The notes: generated by a model not told the origin, from the sequence alone. A stretch of 64,000 nucleotides of DNA from Anaerohalosphaera lusitana (GCF_002007645.1 NZ_CP019791.1:3402593-3466592), one strand, 5' to 3'. Counted from the stretch's first letter, positions 18,065 through 26,883 are shown. Made by a program: numbers and translations.

Positions 18065-19092
18065 GACACAAGGGCAGCAAATCCTACGAGTTCATCACCA
18101 AGCGTGGCAATATAAGTCTTACCGGCACTTATTATCATTGCAGTTGCGGCAGCAGCAAGCCGATCAGCAATCTTGTCAGCAGCGGCCGCAAATACAGCCG
18201 GATCGCCAACGAGCTGGTATTGCGTCATACGGCAAGTGGCCCTTATAAAGAGGTTAGCCGATTTTTGCGTCAAGACTTCAGTATTCATATATCTCACGAA
18301 TCGCTGAGAAGGCGGATATTGGCGGTTTCAGGCTCTATCAGACAAAACCGTGATTGCAGCAGCGACGACCGGAAGTGGGACGAAATTGCCGGCAGTAAGC
18401 TGTATGGCTATGCCGACGGAGTGTTGATAAACGTACGTCGTGAAGGGTGGAAGGAAGTCAAACTTCTGCGTTACGAGGATGACGCCTGTAGTAAGGTCAG
18501 CCATCGTGCTGTGCTCGGTCCGATCAAGCAGTTCGGCTCTCTTGCCCGTCGTGAGGCGATTCGGATTGGAGCATCGAAAGCCAAAGACATGACGTTTTTA
18601 ATGGACGGTGCGGAAGGTTTTCACAGGCATATAAAAAGCAATCTTCCTAATGCAAAACAAGTAGTTGATTACTGGCACTGCTGTCAGCACATTGGCGAGT
18701 GTGCCAGTTTGCTTTACGGTGAAAATTCGAAGAGGAGCAATCGCTGGCGAAGCAAATACTGTCATGTACTTCGAGATAAGGGGCCCAAAAAACTGATCAG
18801 GAGCTTGCGAATCAGCAAAAGCCGGGTTGCGAGCAGCGAAGACGCCGAGGCCTTGTCGAAGCTGATCAACTTCCTGTCTCGGCGGATTGAGCGGATCGAC
18901 TATCCGAAATTGCTGGCTATGGGGCTTCGCGTGGACAGCGGACCGATAGAAAGTTCATGCAAAACCGTTGTGCAGGCCCGCCTGAAGAGCTCAGGGATGC
19001 GGTGGAGCCGACAAGGAGCATCCGCTATGCTGGAAGTCAGAACCGCACTGCACAGCGATTTATGGGAATATGCTATAAAAGACTGTGCCTAA
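18061..19092 (+). CDS. ISKra4-like transposase, main catalytic frame (ORF B)
   Basis: 343 residues with a DDE-type core: 'KLYGYADGVLINVRREGWKEVK' (first Asp region), 'DMTFLMDGAEGFHRHIKSNLPNAKQVVDYWHCCQHIGE' (second Asp and the D-(Y/F)-(W/Y)-H segment typical of ISKra4 and related families), and 'GLRVDSGPIESSCKTVVQARLKSSGMRW', where the E of 'GPIES' fits the catalytic Glu. It may be made as a fusion with ORF A by -1 frameshifting. Confidence 0.85.
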   Translation: MRHKGSKSYEFITKRGNISLTGTYYHCSCGSSKPISNLVSSGRKYSRIANELVLRHTASGPYKEVSRFLRQDFSIHISHESLRRRILAVSGSIRQNRDCSSDDRKWDEIAGSKLYGYADGVLINVRREGWKEVKLLRYEDDACSKVSHRAVLGPIKQFGSLARREAIRIGASKAKDMTFLMDGAEGFHRHIKSNLPNAKQVVDYWHCCQHIGECASLLYGENSKRSNRWRSKYCHVLRDKGPKKLIRSLRISKSRVASSEDAEALSKLINFLSRRIERIDYPKLLAMGLRVDSGPIESSCKTVVQARLKSSGMRWSRQGASAMLEVRTALHSDLWEYAIKDCA

Positions 19093-19108
19093 ATATTGTG
19101 ATGCACCC

Positions 19109-19117
19109 GTCCATATA
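19109..19117. repeat. Target-site duplication (right) of the ISKra4-like element
   Basis: Second copy of GTCCATATA. Beyond it the ancestral end of the phosphoesterase gene is still readable (AAG CAA GTC TGA). Confidence 0.9.
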
Positions 19118-19200
19118 AAGCAAGTCTGAAAACTCTGGACGAGCACCCGAAGATTGATTAGAATCCTCTCCCAAGATCACAAACGACACATGGAGACAAT

Positions 19201-19935
19201 ATGACTATACAGAGAATTGCGATACTAACCCTGGCACTCGCACTTATTACAACCGCAGGCTGTGACAAACAGGATGAACCACAGACAAAAGCGGTAACCG
19301 GCGCAACCACCGCCTACACAAACCCGGACATGCCCCGCGAGACAGACACGTACGAGGTCCTCGGCTACCTCAAGGGAATCAAAGGCTACGTCGTAAAATA
19401 CAATGACGACCTCTACCGCGGCGGCGAAATACTCGCCCGCGCAGGCATCGAAAAACTCCAGAGCTACGGCGTCAAGACGATCATCACCATAACCCCCTCA
19501 GAAGTCGAGCAAAGACTCGCAAAGGACCTCGGTATAAACCTTATCGAAATGCCCTTCGAAAATGGCGCGATCCCCGCAGAAACATTCACCCGATACATTG
19601 AAACCATAACCTCGGACAAAGGCCCCTATTACATCCACTGCCATGGAGGAAACCATCGTGCAGGCGCCCTCTGCGCCGCATACAGGGTCCATAAACAGGA
19701 CTGGTCATGGCAAAAAGCCGCGATCGAATTCGGCCAGCTAGGCGGCAGCCTCCAGAAGGACCACGCAATGATCCAGTCGATCAAACAAACCCCGGCCCTC
19801 GCCGAAGACAAGCCCTCTCAGCCTCAAGAACCCGTCGACCGGCAGGAAAAAGAATCACTTGGCGACGATAAAGTCAGTAACGGGCTCCGGGTAGAAGACC
19901 CCGGCAAGCAGCATTCTGCCGTATGCGCGCCATAG
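19201..19935 (+). CDS. Lipoprotein with a protein-tyrosine-phosphatase-like domain
   Basis: 244 residues. Signal peptide with lipobox TTAGC. The central domain carries the Cx5R phosphatase loop 'HCHGGNHRAG' (C147, R153), preceded by 'VKTIITITPSEVEQRLAKDLGINLIEMPF' as in dual-specificity-type phosphatases. So it is probably an exported phosphatase of unknown substrate. The last 40 residues are polar and low in complexity. Their final 27 codons lie antisense to the 3' end of the M14 peptidase gene (overlap 19855-19935). GGAGA lies just before the ATG. Confidence 0.8.
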   Translation: MTIQRIAILTLALALITTAGCDKQDEPQTKAVTGATTAYTNPDMPRETDTYEVLGYLKGIKGYVVKYNDDLYRGGEILARAGIEKLQSYGVKTIITITPSEVEQRLAKDLGINLIEMPFENGAIPAETFTRYIETITSDKGPYYIHCHGGNHRAGALCAAYRVHKQDWSWQKAAIEFGQLGGSLQKDHAMIQSIKQTPALAEDKPSQPQEPVDRQEKESLGDDKVSNGLRVEDPGKQHSAVCAP

Positions 19936-20658
19936 CTCATCCGCACTCTTCTGCGAATCTTCCTCACGAAGCTCAACAGTCACCGTCGGAATACTCAGCC
20001 GCTCACCCGCATACGCACCAAGCGAGCCGGGCCTAGACCCCAGCTTGTTCAAAGGCAGATCACAGCACCGCGCCATAGCATACGCAACGTCCCCCGCCGG
20101 TCCATCATAATCCACACACTCCAAAGGCTGATGCAGCGTAATGATCCGCTCAGGCCGATATGACCTGATAATATCCCTGATCACACGTGACTCGGGCTCA
20201 CTGAGCCCTCTCGGACCGTTCACCTCATTGTTGACACGATTCTCCGCCTCGAAATTCCTGTTTAGATCCACCCCGTTCGCATTGTATCTCTGCCCAAGCG
20301 CATACCCGTCCGGATTCGCCATCGGCATCACAACCACCCGCAGTCGCGCCAGTTTCTGAGGATTCTTGTTCAGATGATCGATCATCTTTCTCACCAGCGG
20401 CGTGCCCGCGAACTCGTCACCGTGGATCGTCGCCATCACCAGAACCGTCCGCTCGCCATTCCCCATGGACAGACACTCGATCGGCCGGCCCTGAACCGAC
20501 TTACCGGGAACTGACCATGAAAACTCAGGCTTGGAAACTCTTTCCTGACCCCACGTATCACAGCCGGCTATCCCAGCCGCCATAAAAGCAAACAGACAAA
20601 CCGTCAAAATCCCGCTCGCATACCGACCCAGCAAACCTGCCCAAAAATTCTTAACCAT
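19855..20658 (-). CDS. M14-family zinc carboxypeptidase lipoprotein (MpaA-like)
   Basis: 267 residues. Signal sequence with lipobox AGIAGC. M14 motifs: 'IHGDEFAGTPLV' (HxxE zinc ligands), 'NPDGYALGQRYNANGVDLNRNF' (substrate-binding Arg and Asn-Arg), 'ERIITLHQPLECVDYDG' (zinc His), and 'PTVTVELRE' (catalytic Glu). This resembles murein-peptide amidases that cut the gamma-D-Glu-Dap bond, so a role in peptidoglycan turnover is likely. It overlaps the PTP-like gene tail to tail by 81 bp. Confidence 0.88.
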   Translation of the reverse strand: MVKNFWAGLLGRYASGILTVCLFAFMAAGIAGCDTWGQERVSKPEFSWSVPGKSVQGRPIECLSMGNGERTVLVMATIHGDEFAGTPLVRKMIDHLNKNPQKLARLRVVVMPMANPDGYALGQRYNANGVDLNRNFEAENRVNNEVNGPRGLSEPESRVIRDIIRSYRPERIITLHQPLECVDYDGPAGDVAYAMARCCDLPLNKLGSRPGSLGAYAGERLSIPTVTVELREEDSQKSADELWRAYGRMLLAGVFYPEPVTDFIVAK

Positions 20659-20688
20659 ATCACATCCTTGTAAATTCTGGTCCTGCCC

Positions 20689-21483
20689 TCAGCTCACAAG
20701 CCTCGTCCGCAGCCGCTTCACCGCCAGCAGCCCGAACACCACGCTGAATACCACGATGTACAGTATATCCCATAACAGCCCCAAATGGAAACTGTTTGTG
20801 CAAATCGCCCTCACAAGATTCACCGAATGCGTCAATGGCACCAACTGCGAAAAAGGCTGAATATAATCGGGCAGATTCGTCACCGGAAAAACAACGCCCG
20901 AAAAGAAAAACATCGGCGATATAAAGCCCGTAAAATAAAAATTAAAATGATTGATCGTCCGCACGAACGACGCAATAAACAGCGACATCGTCGAGAACAT
21001 AAACGCCGTCACAAATCCCATCACCGGCGCCAGCAGACTCGCCGGCAAAGGCACCACCCCGAATACCGAAAGCACACAAAGCACCGCGAACGAAAAGAAC
21101 AGCCCCTTCGTCCCCGCCCAAAGCATCTCACCCACTATCAGATTGTTCGTCGTTATCGGCGCAGCCAGCATCCCGTCATAAACCTTATCAAACTCCAGCC
21201 TTATGAATGTCCCGAAACTGCACTCATACGCCGCCGTAAACATCGCCGTCGTCACCAGCAGCCCCGTCCCCAGAAACTCTATGTACGGCAGACCCTGCAC
21301 GTTTTCATCAACATATCTGCCCAGCCCCAGCCCGATTCCCGCCAGAAAGATCATCGGCTCCAGAAAAGGCGGAAATCCGTTGCTCACGATATGCCGCGTA
21401 TACGTACGCATGTGCCGATACCAAACACTGTAAAGCCGCTTATACAACGGCGGATATTCTCTTGTCCTATTGCTGTGCGCCAA
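20689..21483 (-). CDS. ABC-2 type transporter permease
   Basis: The frame opens at 21558, but the likely start is the TTG at 21483 (protein LAHSNRTREYPPLYKRLYSVW...), which has GGGGAG eight bases upstream and overlaps the ATPase stop by 17 bp. That gives about 264 residues with six membrane segments and the NodJ/DrrB-like pattern 'ISPMFFFSGVVFPVTNLPDYIQPFSQLVPLTHSVNLVRA' near the C-terminus. It forms an exporter with the ATPase encoded just upstream. The substrate is not predictable; such pairs export polysaccharides, drugs or lipids. Confidence 0.88.
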   Translation of the reverse strand: MAHSNRTREYPPLYKRLYSVWYRHMRTYTRHIVSNGFPPFLEPMIFLAGIGLGLGRYVDENVQGLPYIEFLGTGLLVTTAMFTAAYECSFGTFIRLEFDKVYDGMLAAPITTNNLIVGEMLWAGTKGLFFSFAVLCVLSVFGVVPLPASLLAPVMGFVTAFMFSTMSLFIASFVRTINHFNFYFTGFISPMFFFSGVVFPVTNLPDYIQPFSQLVPLTHSVNLVRAICTNSFHLGLLWDILYIVVFSVVFGLLAVKRLRTRLVS

Positions 21484-22396
21484 GTGTGCTCCCCGTCGCC
21501 TTGAGAAAAACGTCTTCCAGATTCGCTTCCCGCATATAGTAATGCCCGCCGATCTCATCCGCGACCGTCTTGAGCAGATCCATATCCTCGCTGAACAGCC
21601 GCGTCACATCGCCCGCAACCTCCACTCTCACCCGATCCAGCACCTCCTTGCCCAGCAGATCCCCCACCGGCGGATGCTCGAACAGCTCCAACACATACCG
21701 CTCCACATTGTCCCGCAGCAGACTCCGCGGCACACCCTCCATCACCTTCACCCCCCTGTGCATTATCAGCAGCCGATCGCAAAGCTGAAACGCCTCCTCC
21801 ATATAATGCGTCGTCAGCAGCACCGTCGTCCCCTGCTTCTTCAACTGCCGTATCTTGTCCCATATCACGTGCCGCACCTGCGGATCAAGCCCCGTCGTAG
21901 GCTCATCCAGTATCAAAAGCCTCGGCCTGTTCAAAAGCGCCCTCGCGATCACCAGCCGCCTCTTCATCCCGCCCGAAAGCTCGCGTATCCTCGCTTTCGA
22001 CCTCGCCGTCAGCTCCATAAACTCCAGCAGCTCAGCGATCCGCTCTTTCGCCTTATCCTCCGGCATATCGTAAAATTTCGAATACACCAGCAGATTCTGC
22101 CGTATGTTCAGCTCCTCGTCAAGATTGTCCTCCTGAGGCACAACCCCCGACAGATACTTGATCTGCAGCTCCTCCTTCGGCGGCTCATACCCAAAGATCT
22201 TCAGCTCCCCCACCCCGTTCTTATCCCCCACACTCTTGCCGTACACCATCTTCATCATGGTCGTCTTACCCGCACCGTTCGGCCCCAGAAGCCCGAAGCA
22301 CTTCGCCTCTTCAACCTCGAACGACAGATCGCTCACCGCCCGAACGGCCCCGTAACTCTTATTCACATCCCTGGCAACTATAACCTTATCGCCCAT
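21467..22396 (-). CDS. ABC transporter ATP-binding protein
   Basis: 309 residues from the ATG at 22396 (GAGGGA ribosome-binding site); upstream in-frame ATGs give a non-homologous extension. Walker A 'GLLGPNGAGKTTMMKM', Q-loop 'GVVPQEDNLD', signature 'ELSGGMKRRLVIARAL', Walker B 'LLILDEPTTGLD' and H-loop 'LLTTHYMEEA' are all intact. It belongs to the DrrA/NodI-type class of ABC-2 exporters and is coupled to the permease that follows. Confidence 0.95.
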   Translation of the reverse strand: MGDKVIVARDVNKSYGAVRAVSDLSFEVEEAKCFGLLGPNGAGKTTMMKMVYGKSVGDKNGVGELKIFGYEPPKEELQIKYLSGVVPQEDNLDEELNIRQNLLVYSKFYDMPEDKAKERIAELLEFMELTARSKARIRELSGGMKRRLVIARALLNRPRLLILDEPTTGLDPQVRHVIWDKIRQLKKQGTTVLLTTHYMEEAFQLCDRLLIMHRGVKVMEGVPRSLLRDNVERYVLELFEHPPVGDLLGKEVLDRVRVEVAGDVTRLFSEDMDLLKTVADEIGGHYYMREANLEDVFLKATGSTLGAQQ

Positions 22397-22521
22397 TGAT
22401 CCCTCAAAACAAAAAAACAGACGACGACAAACCGCCGCGCCCGAAAACCTCATACCGCCCCAATCATTATCAAACATCCGCAAGCTCGGTCTAAACCGGC
22501 CCGTATATAAGGTTCGGCCCC

Positions 22522-23019
22522 CTAATCAAGCTTCGCCCGCAGATCCTTCAAGAGTCCGACAAGCACCCTCGGCGAAATATCCGCCAGCTCCGCCTCCGTC
22601 TGATCCGTCCGCATCATACTCGCGGTTATCTGCTTCGCCTGCTCGCTCCACTTGCGTATCTCGCCAAGCCGCTCCGACGCCTTGTTCAGCTCTCCGCCGG
22701 CCATCTCACGCAGATACAGTATAATGTTGCGCAGCAGTTCCCGCTGATTATACCCTTCCTCAGCCTCACCGCTCTCCTCACCCATGCTCGTCTCACCGAG
22801 TATCCCCTGCTGTATCGCGAACGCCTTGCGATCCAGCTCCCGCTGCCTGCGCTCTTCCTCCTCTTCGATCGGCTCCAGCTTCAGTTCCTCACCCGCATCA
22901 TCACCCGCCGGCACATAACACTGATGACTGCAGAACGGGCACTTACCCTTCTTGCCGCCTGCATTGTCGGGAGCCTTGACCTTCTTGCCGCAACTCTCGC
23001 ATTCAAAACCAATAGTCAT
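22522..23019 (-). CDS. Zinc-ribbon protein of unknown function
   Basis: 165 residues. The first 40 residues are a zinc ribbon, 'FECESCGKKVKAPDNAGGKKGKCPFC', with two CxxC knuckles. It strongly resembles the C-terminal ribbon of the rhomboid protein at 56815-57813. A glutamate-rich, predicted helical region follows. No catalytic motif seen. Spacing to neighbours (126 bp upstream of the ABC genes, 77 bp from queF) allows co-transcription but does not prove it. Confidence 0.75.
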   Translation of the reverse strand: MTIGFECESCGKKVKAPDNAGGKKGKCPFCSHQCYVPAGDDAGEELKLEPIEEEEERRQRELDRKAFAIQQGILGETSMGEESGEAEEGYNQRELLRNIILYLREMAGGELNKASERLGEIRKWSEQAKQITASMMRTDQTEAELADISPRVLVGLLKDLRAKLD

Positions 23020-23095
23020 TAGCCGCTCCTTTCAAACTCATTCACCGACAACCGTTCTCCTCCGCCTGCAGTCATTCGCAGTTACAAAATCTGCA

Positions 23096-23458
23096 CTACT
23101 TCTTGCCCATCTCCGCAGATGTCTCCGCCACCACATCCGTCGTGATCCCGCCCCTGGGCGTAAAACTCGCCGTGATCTTCATCCACCTCGGCTCACACCC
23201 AGCCGCAAGATCGTCCAGTATCTCGTTCGTCAGCCTCTCGTAAAATATACCCTTATCCCGGTAGCTCTGCATATAATACTTCAGCGCCTTCAGCTCCAAA
23301 CACTTCGCCTCGGGTATATACTCTATCGTTATCGTACCAAAATCCGGATGACCCGTCTTCGGACACACGCTCGTAAACTCCGGACAGCGTATCGTTATCG
23401 TGTAATCGCGTTCCGGACGCGGATTATCAAAGAATTCCAAAACCGGCTTATCTGACAT
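23096..23458 (-). CDS. queF: NADPH-dependent 7-cyano-7-deazaguanine (preQ0) reductase
   Basis: 120 residues, the short unimodular QueF form. Active-site Cys is in '[14 protein letters not shown]' (C32, with D39), and the QueF motif is '[15 protein letters not shown]'. The enzyme reduces preQ0 to preQ1 in queuosine synthesis. It is divergent from queC with only about 100 bp between the starts, so the two genes share a promoter region. No preQ1 riboswitch pattern was recognised there. Confidence 0.95.
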   Translation of the reverse strand: MSDKPVLEFFDNPRPERDYTITIRCPEFTSVCPKTGHPDFGTITIEYIPEAKCLELKALKYYMQSYRDKGIFYERLTNEILDDLAAGCEPRWMKITASFTPRGGITTDVVAETSAEMGKK

Positions 23459-23562
23459 AAAATTTGCCCCTGCAAAAAAAAATGATTATACTAAGAGCCT
23501 GTTATTTAATCGCCCTAACATCTAATAATACTGTATCACACGGAATTTGCAAGGGATACCGA

Positions 23563-24264
23563 ATGTCTTCATCCACAAAAAAAGCTGTCGTCCTCCTCAG
23601 CGGCGGCCTCGACTCCGCAACCACCCTCGGCATAGCCCGAAACGAGGGTTTTGACTGCTATGCAATGACCTTCCGCTACGGCCAAAGACATAACGTCGAA
23701 GTGGAATGCGCCCGCCGCGTCGCAGCCTCGCTCGGCGTCGCCGAACACCGCATCATAGACATCGACCTCAAACAGTTCGGCCGCTCCGCCCTCACCGACG
23801 ACACCCTCGCAGTACCCAAGGACCGCGAAGACATCGACGACACCTCCGACATCCCCATCAGCTATGTCCCCGCCCGCAACACCATCTTCCTCAGCTACGC
23901 CCTCGCATGGGCCGAGGTCCTCGACGCATTCGACATCTTCATAGGCGTAAACGCAACAGACTACAGCGGATACCCAGACTGCCGCCCTGAATTCATCGAC
24001 GCATACGAAAAAATGGCCAACCTCGCCACCGCCGCAGCCGTCACCGGCACCCAAAAATACTCCATCCACACCCCAATAATCAAACTCTCCAAAGCCGACA
24101 TAATCAAAACCGGCACCTCCATCGGCGTCGACTACTCACTCACCCACTCCTGCTACGACCCCGACCCCGACAACAAACCCTGCGCCCGATGCGACTCCTG
24201 CAAACTGCGTCTCCGAGGCTTCCAGCAAGCAAACCTGACCGACCCAGTCCAATACGCCGACTAA
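23563..24264 (+). CDS. queC: 7-cyano-7-deazaguanine (preQ0) synthase
   Basis: Start taken at the ATG of [15 protein letters not shown] (AAGGGA upstream); the longer frame from 23464 adds 33 residues with no family character. 233 residues. PP-loop '[10 protein letters not shown]' and the C-terminal zinc-binding cysteines '[20 protein letters not shown]' identify QueC. It makes preQ0 from 7-carboxy-7-deazaguanine, the product of queE at 25529-26209. A SIR2-like gene on the other strand separates the two. Confidence 0.95.
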   Translation: MSSSTKKAVVLLSGGLDSATTLGIARNEGFDCYAMTFRYGQRHNVEVECARRVAASLGVAEHRIIDIDLKQFGRSALTDDTLAVPKDREDIDDTSDIPISYVPARNTIFLSYALAWAEVLDAFDIFIGVNATDYSGYPDCRPEFIDAYEKMANLATAAAVTGTQKYSIHTPIIKLSKADIIKTGTSIGVDYSLTHSCYDPDPDNKPCARCDSCKLRLRGFQQANLTDPVQYAD

Positions 24265-24277
24265 CTCTTTCATGGAA

Positions 24278-25234
24278 TTACTGAAGAACTACATGATCAT
24301 GCAAAAGCTGGTATACTGTTTTATTCTTGAAACGATCATCCAGTCTTGGCAATAACTTGTGAAAATGCTCATGCCCAACATGCTTGTCTTGATTTGCAAG
24401 GCCTAGAGAGGTCCCCCAAATTGTCAGATTTCTCTTTCCTTCTTTCGATCGCCGATCTTTTAGGTTTTTTAATCCAAGTCTTGTAAGGTTTTCAGGGTGA
24501 AATCCAAAACCAAGAATAATCGCCATTTCCGCTTCAATTAAAAGCGCCCTCGCTCTTTCAAATTCCCCATCTTCATCAGAAGCCTCATGTATGATTTTTA
24601 TGTGCTTGGCTGCTTCGTTGATGTGCTTTTGCTCTGCCTCAGAGTCAAACGGCACAACGCCTCCTCTATTCTGCCAAGGCAAATAACCTAGCTGGCCATG
24701 TACGTGAACAACCTCAATAGACCTTGCTTTCTCAGCAACTTCGTCACCACTCCTGCCGCAATTGTCATTCTTAAGAGCAGTATGGAGGAAATGCTCAAAC
24801 GACCTGTCGTAATTGAACGTTACCACAGATAATTGATTTTGATCAAACTCATCAAAGGGAGCATCCAAAGCGTTGTAGAGCTTATGGTACCAACTTTGCT
24901 GCACGGTCTTCAGATAAGATAAATTGATTTTATCAAAAAGAGCGGTTGTTTTTTCATACCCCAGAAGCCTTTTAGCTATGGCCCATTTCCCGATTTCAAG
25001 ATAATCTTCATGGCCACTTCTACCCAGCCAAGCATCAATTGATGATTGCCCAGACCTGGCGAATCGCTTGTAGAATTCTATAACCAAACCTTCGGGAAAA
25101 CTATGCCTGATAAAAGGCTCTCGGTCGTTATTTAAGTCATTTAAAATCTCTGCCTTTAGTCGCCCACCACTGGGAAATCCATAAGGCATGCTCGCACCGG
25201 CCCCAAGAACCAAAACAGTATTACGCTTGATCAT
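24278..25234 (-). CDS. SIR2-like domain protein (possible defence NADase)
   Basis: 318 residues from the ATG at 25234 (GGGGAG upstream). N-terminal nucleotide-binding loop 'VLVLGAGASMPYGFPSG', then 'VVTFNYDRSFEHFL' (F140-N141-Y142-D143) and 'VVHVHGQLGYLPW' (H177/H179), and a late 'AEMAIILGFGFHPEN'. This is the arrangement of the SIR2-like (SIR2_2 type) domain found in Thoeris, DSR and stand-alone anti-phage NADases. No partner domain or partner gene is present. It is AT-richer than flanking genes and sits between queC and queE on the opposite strand, so it was probably acquired. Defence activity is inference. Confidence 0.8.
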   Translation of the reverse strand: MIKRNTVLVLGAGASMPYGFPSGGRLKAEILNDLNNDREPFIRHSFPEGLVIEFYKRFARSGQSSIDAWLGRSGHEDYLEIGKWAIAKRLLGYEKTTALFDKINLSYLKTVQQSWYHKLYNALDAPFDEFDQNQLSVVTFNYDRSFEHFLHTALKNDNCGRSGDEVAEKARSIEVVHVHGQLGYLPWQNRGGVVPFDSEAEQKHINEAAKHIKIIHEASDEDGEFERARALLIEAEMAIILGFGFHPENLTRLGLKNLKDRRSKEGKRNLTIWGTSLGLANQDKHVGHEHFHKLLPRLDDRFKNKTVYQLLHDHVVLQ

Positions 25235-25360
25235 TTCTATTGCTCCCCTTTTTTTCAGTATCAACAACATTGACCAATTATCCTGAAAACGCAGCCGCAT
25301 TCAAAGAAATTTCGCCACAAAGGTTCTATTTTACTGCAAAACCAGCGGCAGAAAGTAACA

Positions 25361-25449
25361 GTCAACCGAGAATGGGCTATCCAAAAAGCTCGTCAGAGGT
25401 TGTGCTGTTAGTTCCTGCCGCGGCCCAGTTCTCAAACGAATGTAAGAAC
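25361..25449 (+). repeat. Dispersed intergenic repeat, copy B
   Basis: Contains CCGAGAATGG, then CCAAAAAGC, GCTGTTAGTTCCTGC and GCGGCC in the same order as copies A and C. It lies in the 294-bp gap (25235-25528) between the SIR2-like gene and queE, which holds no other recognised feature. Confidence 0.6.
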
Positions 25450-25528
25450 ACCAATCCACCCAGACCAAACACCACAAAAACCCACCAACCCTCTTGCAAT
25501 CCGCACCCTTTCCTGCCATACTACCGCG

Positions 25529-26209
25529 ATGATTATCAACGAAATATTCTACTGTCTCCAGGGCGAAGGCAAACTCGCCGGCACCCCCAGCGCACTGATA
25601 CGCCTGGCCGGCTGCCCCCTGCGCTGCCGATGGTGCGATACCAAATACGCCTGCCCGACAACAGCGGGCCAGCCGCGCACCCCCGAGCAAATACTCACTG
25701 AAATATCCGAATACCCAACCCGCCATGCCATAGTCACCGGCGGCGAACCACTCGCCCAGCAAGACACACCTCACCTCCTTCAGGCCCTCGAACACGCCGG
25801 CATGCACGTCACCATCGAAACCTGCGGCATCCACTACCACGAAAACATCCCCTGCGACCTCATGAGCATCAGCCCCAAGCTCTCCAACTCCACCCCCGAT
25901 GACCCAGAACTCGCCTCCCCGCACGACGCTGCACGCCTGTGCCCAGAAATACTCCAGAAACTGATCGACAACTACGACTACCAGCTAAAATTCGTCGTCG
26001 ACACCCCCGCAGACCTCGACGAGATCGCCGAACTGCTAGATTCTCTCAACAACGTCAACCCCTACAAAGTTTTCTTCATGCCCCAGGCCTCCACCCGCGA
26101 CGAATACCTGCAAAAATCGCAGCTTGTTGCCCAGATATGCGAAAAAACCGGCTTCAAAATGTCCCAGCGGCTCCACATCCTCCTCTACGACGGCCAAAAA
26201 GGCCGCTAG
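25529..26209 (+). CDS. queE: 7-carboxy-7-deazaguanine synthase (radical SAM)
   Basis: 226 residues. N-terminal 'IFYCLQGEGKLAGTPSALIRLAGCPLRCRWCDTKYA' holds the radical-SAM CxxxCxxC cluster motif and the QueE-specific 'QGEG'. 'VTGGEPL', 'VTIETCGIHY' and 'MSISPKLSNS' follow. The enzyme ring-contracts 6-carboxytetrahydropterin in queuosine/7-deazaguanine synthesis. queC and queF lie 1.3-2 kb upstream; queD is not in view. Confidence 0.95.
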   Translation: MIINEIFYCLQGEGKLAGTPSALIRLAGCPLRCRWCDTKYACPTTAGQPRTPEQILTEISEYPTRHAIVTGGEPLAQQDTPHLLQALEHAGMHVTIETCGIHYHENIPCDLMSISPKLSNSTPDDPELASPHDAARLCPEILQKLIDNYDYQLKFVVDTPADLDEIAELLDSLNNVNPYKVFFMPQASTRDEYLQKSQLVAQICEKTGFKMSQRLHILLYDGQKGR

Positions 26210-26332
26210 AAATCAAACTGGACACAACAACCGCCTTTACTTTCACCCACCATTTCAGTATGATATAGCCCGGTTGCATGGAGGCGGCCTTCACGTAAAA
26301 CAAGGGTGATGAAATCTAGTAGGGAGGATGAA

Positions 26333-26707
26333 ATGCGCACCACGGCATACCTGTGTTGCTGCCTTGCCTTCGTCTTATCAACAGCAGCATCGAAAACCGT
26401 AGGCATACTAAACCGCACCACCAATGCGCCGATCGTAACCTCCTACCAGCAATGCTGCGATCTCGGCCCCGATACGCGCATCTGGCCCGAACTCCGCGAA
26501 ACCCGCAAAACAAGCACTTTCCCCATTATAACCACCGATACCGCCATCTTGACACGCCGCAATATAACCGAAAACTCCTCCGCGATTCTCCATATCTCCA
26601 CAAGCGACACGGAGATTCTGCCCCTCGACCTGCCCCAGAATACATCCACGGACACCACCGCAACCACCTCGTTCAGCCCCGATTTCGTCCTGGACCTTCA
26701 ATACTGA
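26333..26707 (+). CDS. Small exported protein of unknown function
   Basis: 124 residues from the ATG at 26333, which has AGGGAGG six bases upstream. The N-terminus (MRTTAYLCCCLAFVLSTAAS) is a signal peptide. The rest is Thr/Ser-rich with several short beta-like segments. No family recognised. The good ribosome-binding site and signal sequence argue that it is real. Confidence 0.55.
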   Translation: MRTTAYLCCCLAFVLSTAASKTVGILNRTTNAPIVTSYQQCCDLGPDTRIWPELRETRKTSTFPIITTDTAILTRRNITENSSAILHISTSDTEILPLDLPQNTSTDTTATTSFSPDFVLDLQY

Positions 26708-26788
26708 CTGCCCACACAAAAACCTTCCCATATTCCGCCAGTTTTTACTTGCGGACAGCTAGCTTTTGCGTAAAATGCACGGTCTCTT

Positions 26789-26874
26789 GCCCAGGTGGCG
26801 GAATAGGCAGACGCGTCAGGTTGAGGGCCTGATGGGGTTAATACCTCGTGCTGGTTCGACTCCAGTCCTGGGCA
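26789..26874 (+). tRNA. tRNA-Leu (anticodon GAG)
   Basis: 86 nt cloverleaf. Acceptor stem GCCCAGG/CCTGGGC with discriminator A. The anticodon stem-loop TCAGG-TTGAGGG-CCTGA puts GAG at 26823-26825. A long variable arm (class II) is present, and the T arm contains GGTTCGACTCC. The 3' CCA is not encoded. A terminator follows at once. Confidence 0.96.
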
Positions 26875-26883
26875 TATCAATCC

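Larger units (their letters stand above)
17747..19108 (+). mobile_element. ISKra4-family-like insertion sequence, 1362 bp
   Basis: Bounded by the 10-bp inverted repeat GGGTGCATCA / TGATGCACCC and a perfect 9-bp target duplication. It contains two overlapping frames (17825-18064 and 18061-19092) joined at a run of nine A. Ends beginning GGG, size near 1.4 kb, and two frames with a likely frameshift fit the ISKra4 family as I recall it (ISMich2-like group). The intact duplication and open frames suggest a recent insertion. Confidence 0.88.

Noticed and set aside
23459-23562. preQ1 riboswitch between queF and queC
   Set aside because: No preQ1-I or -II pattern could be matched in this short gap.
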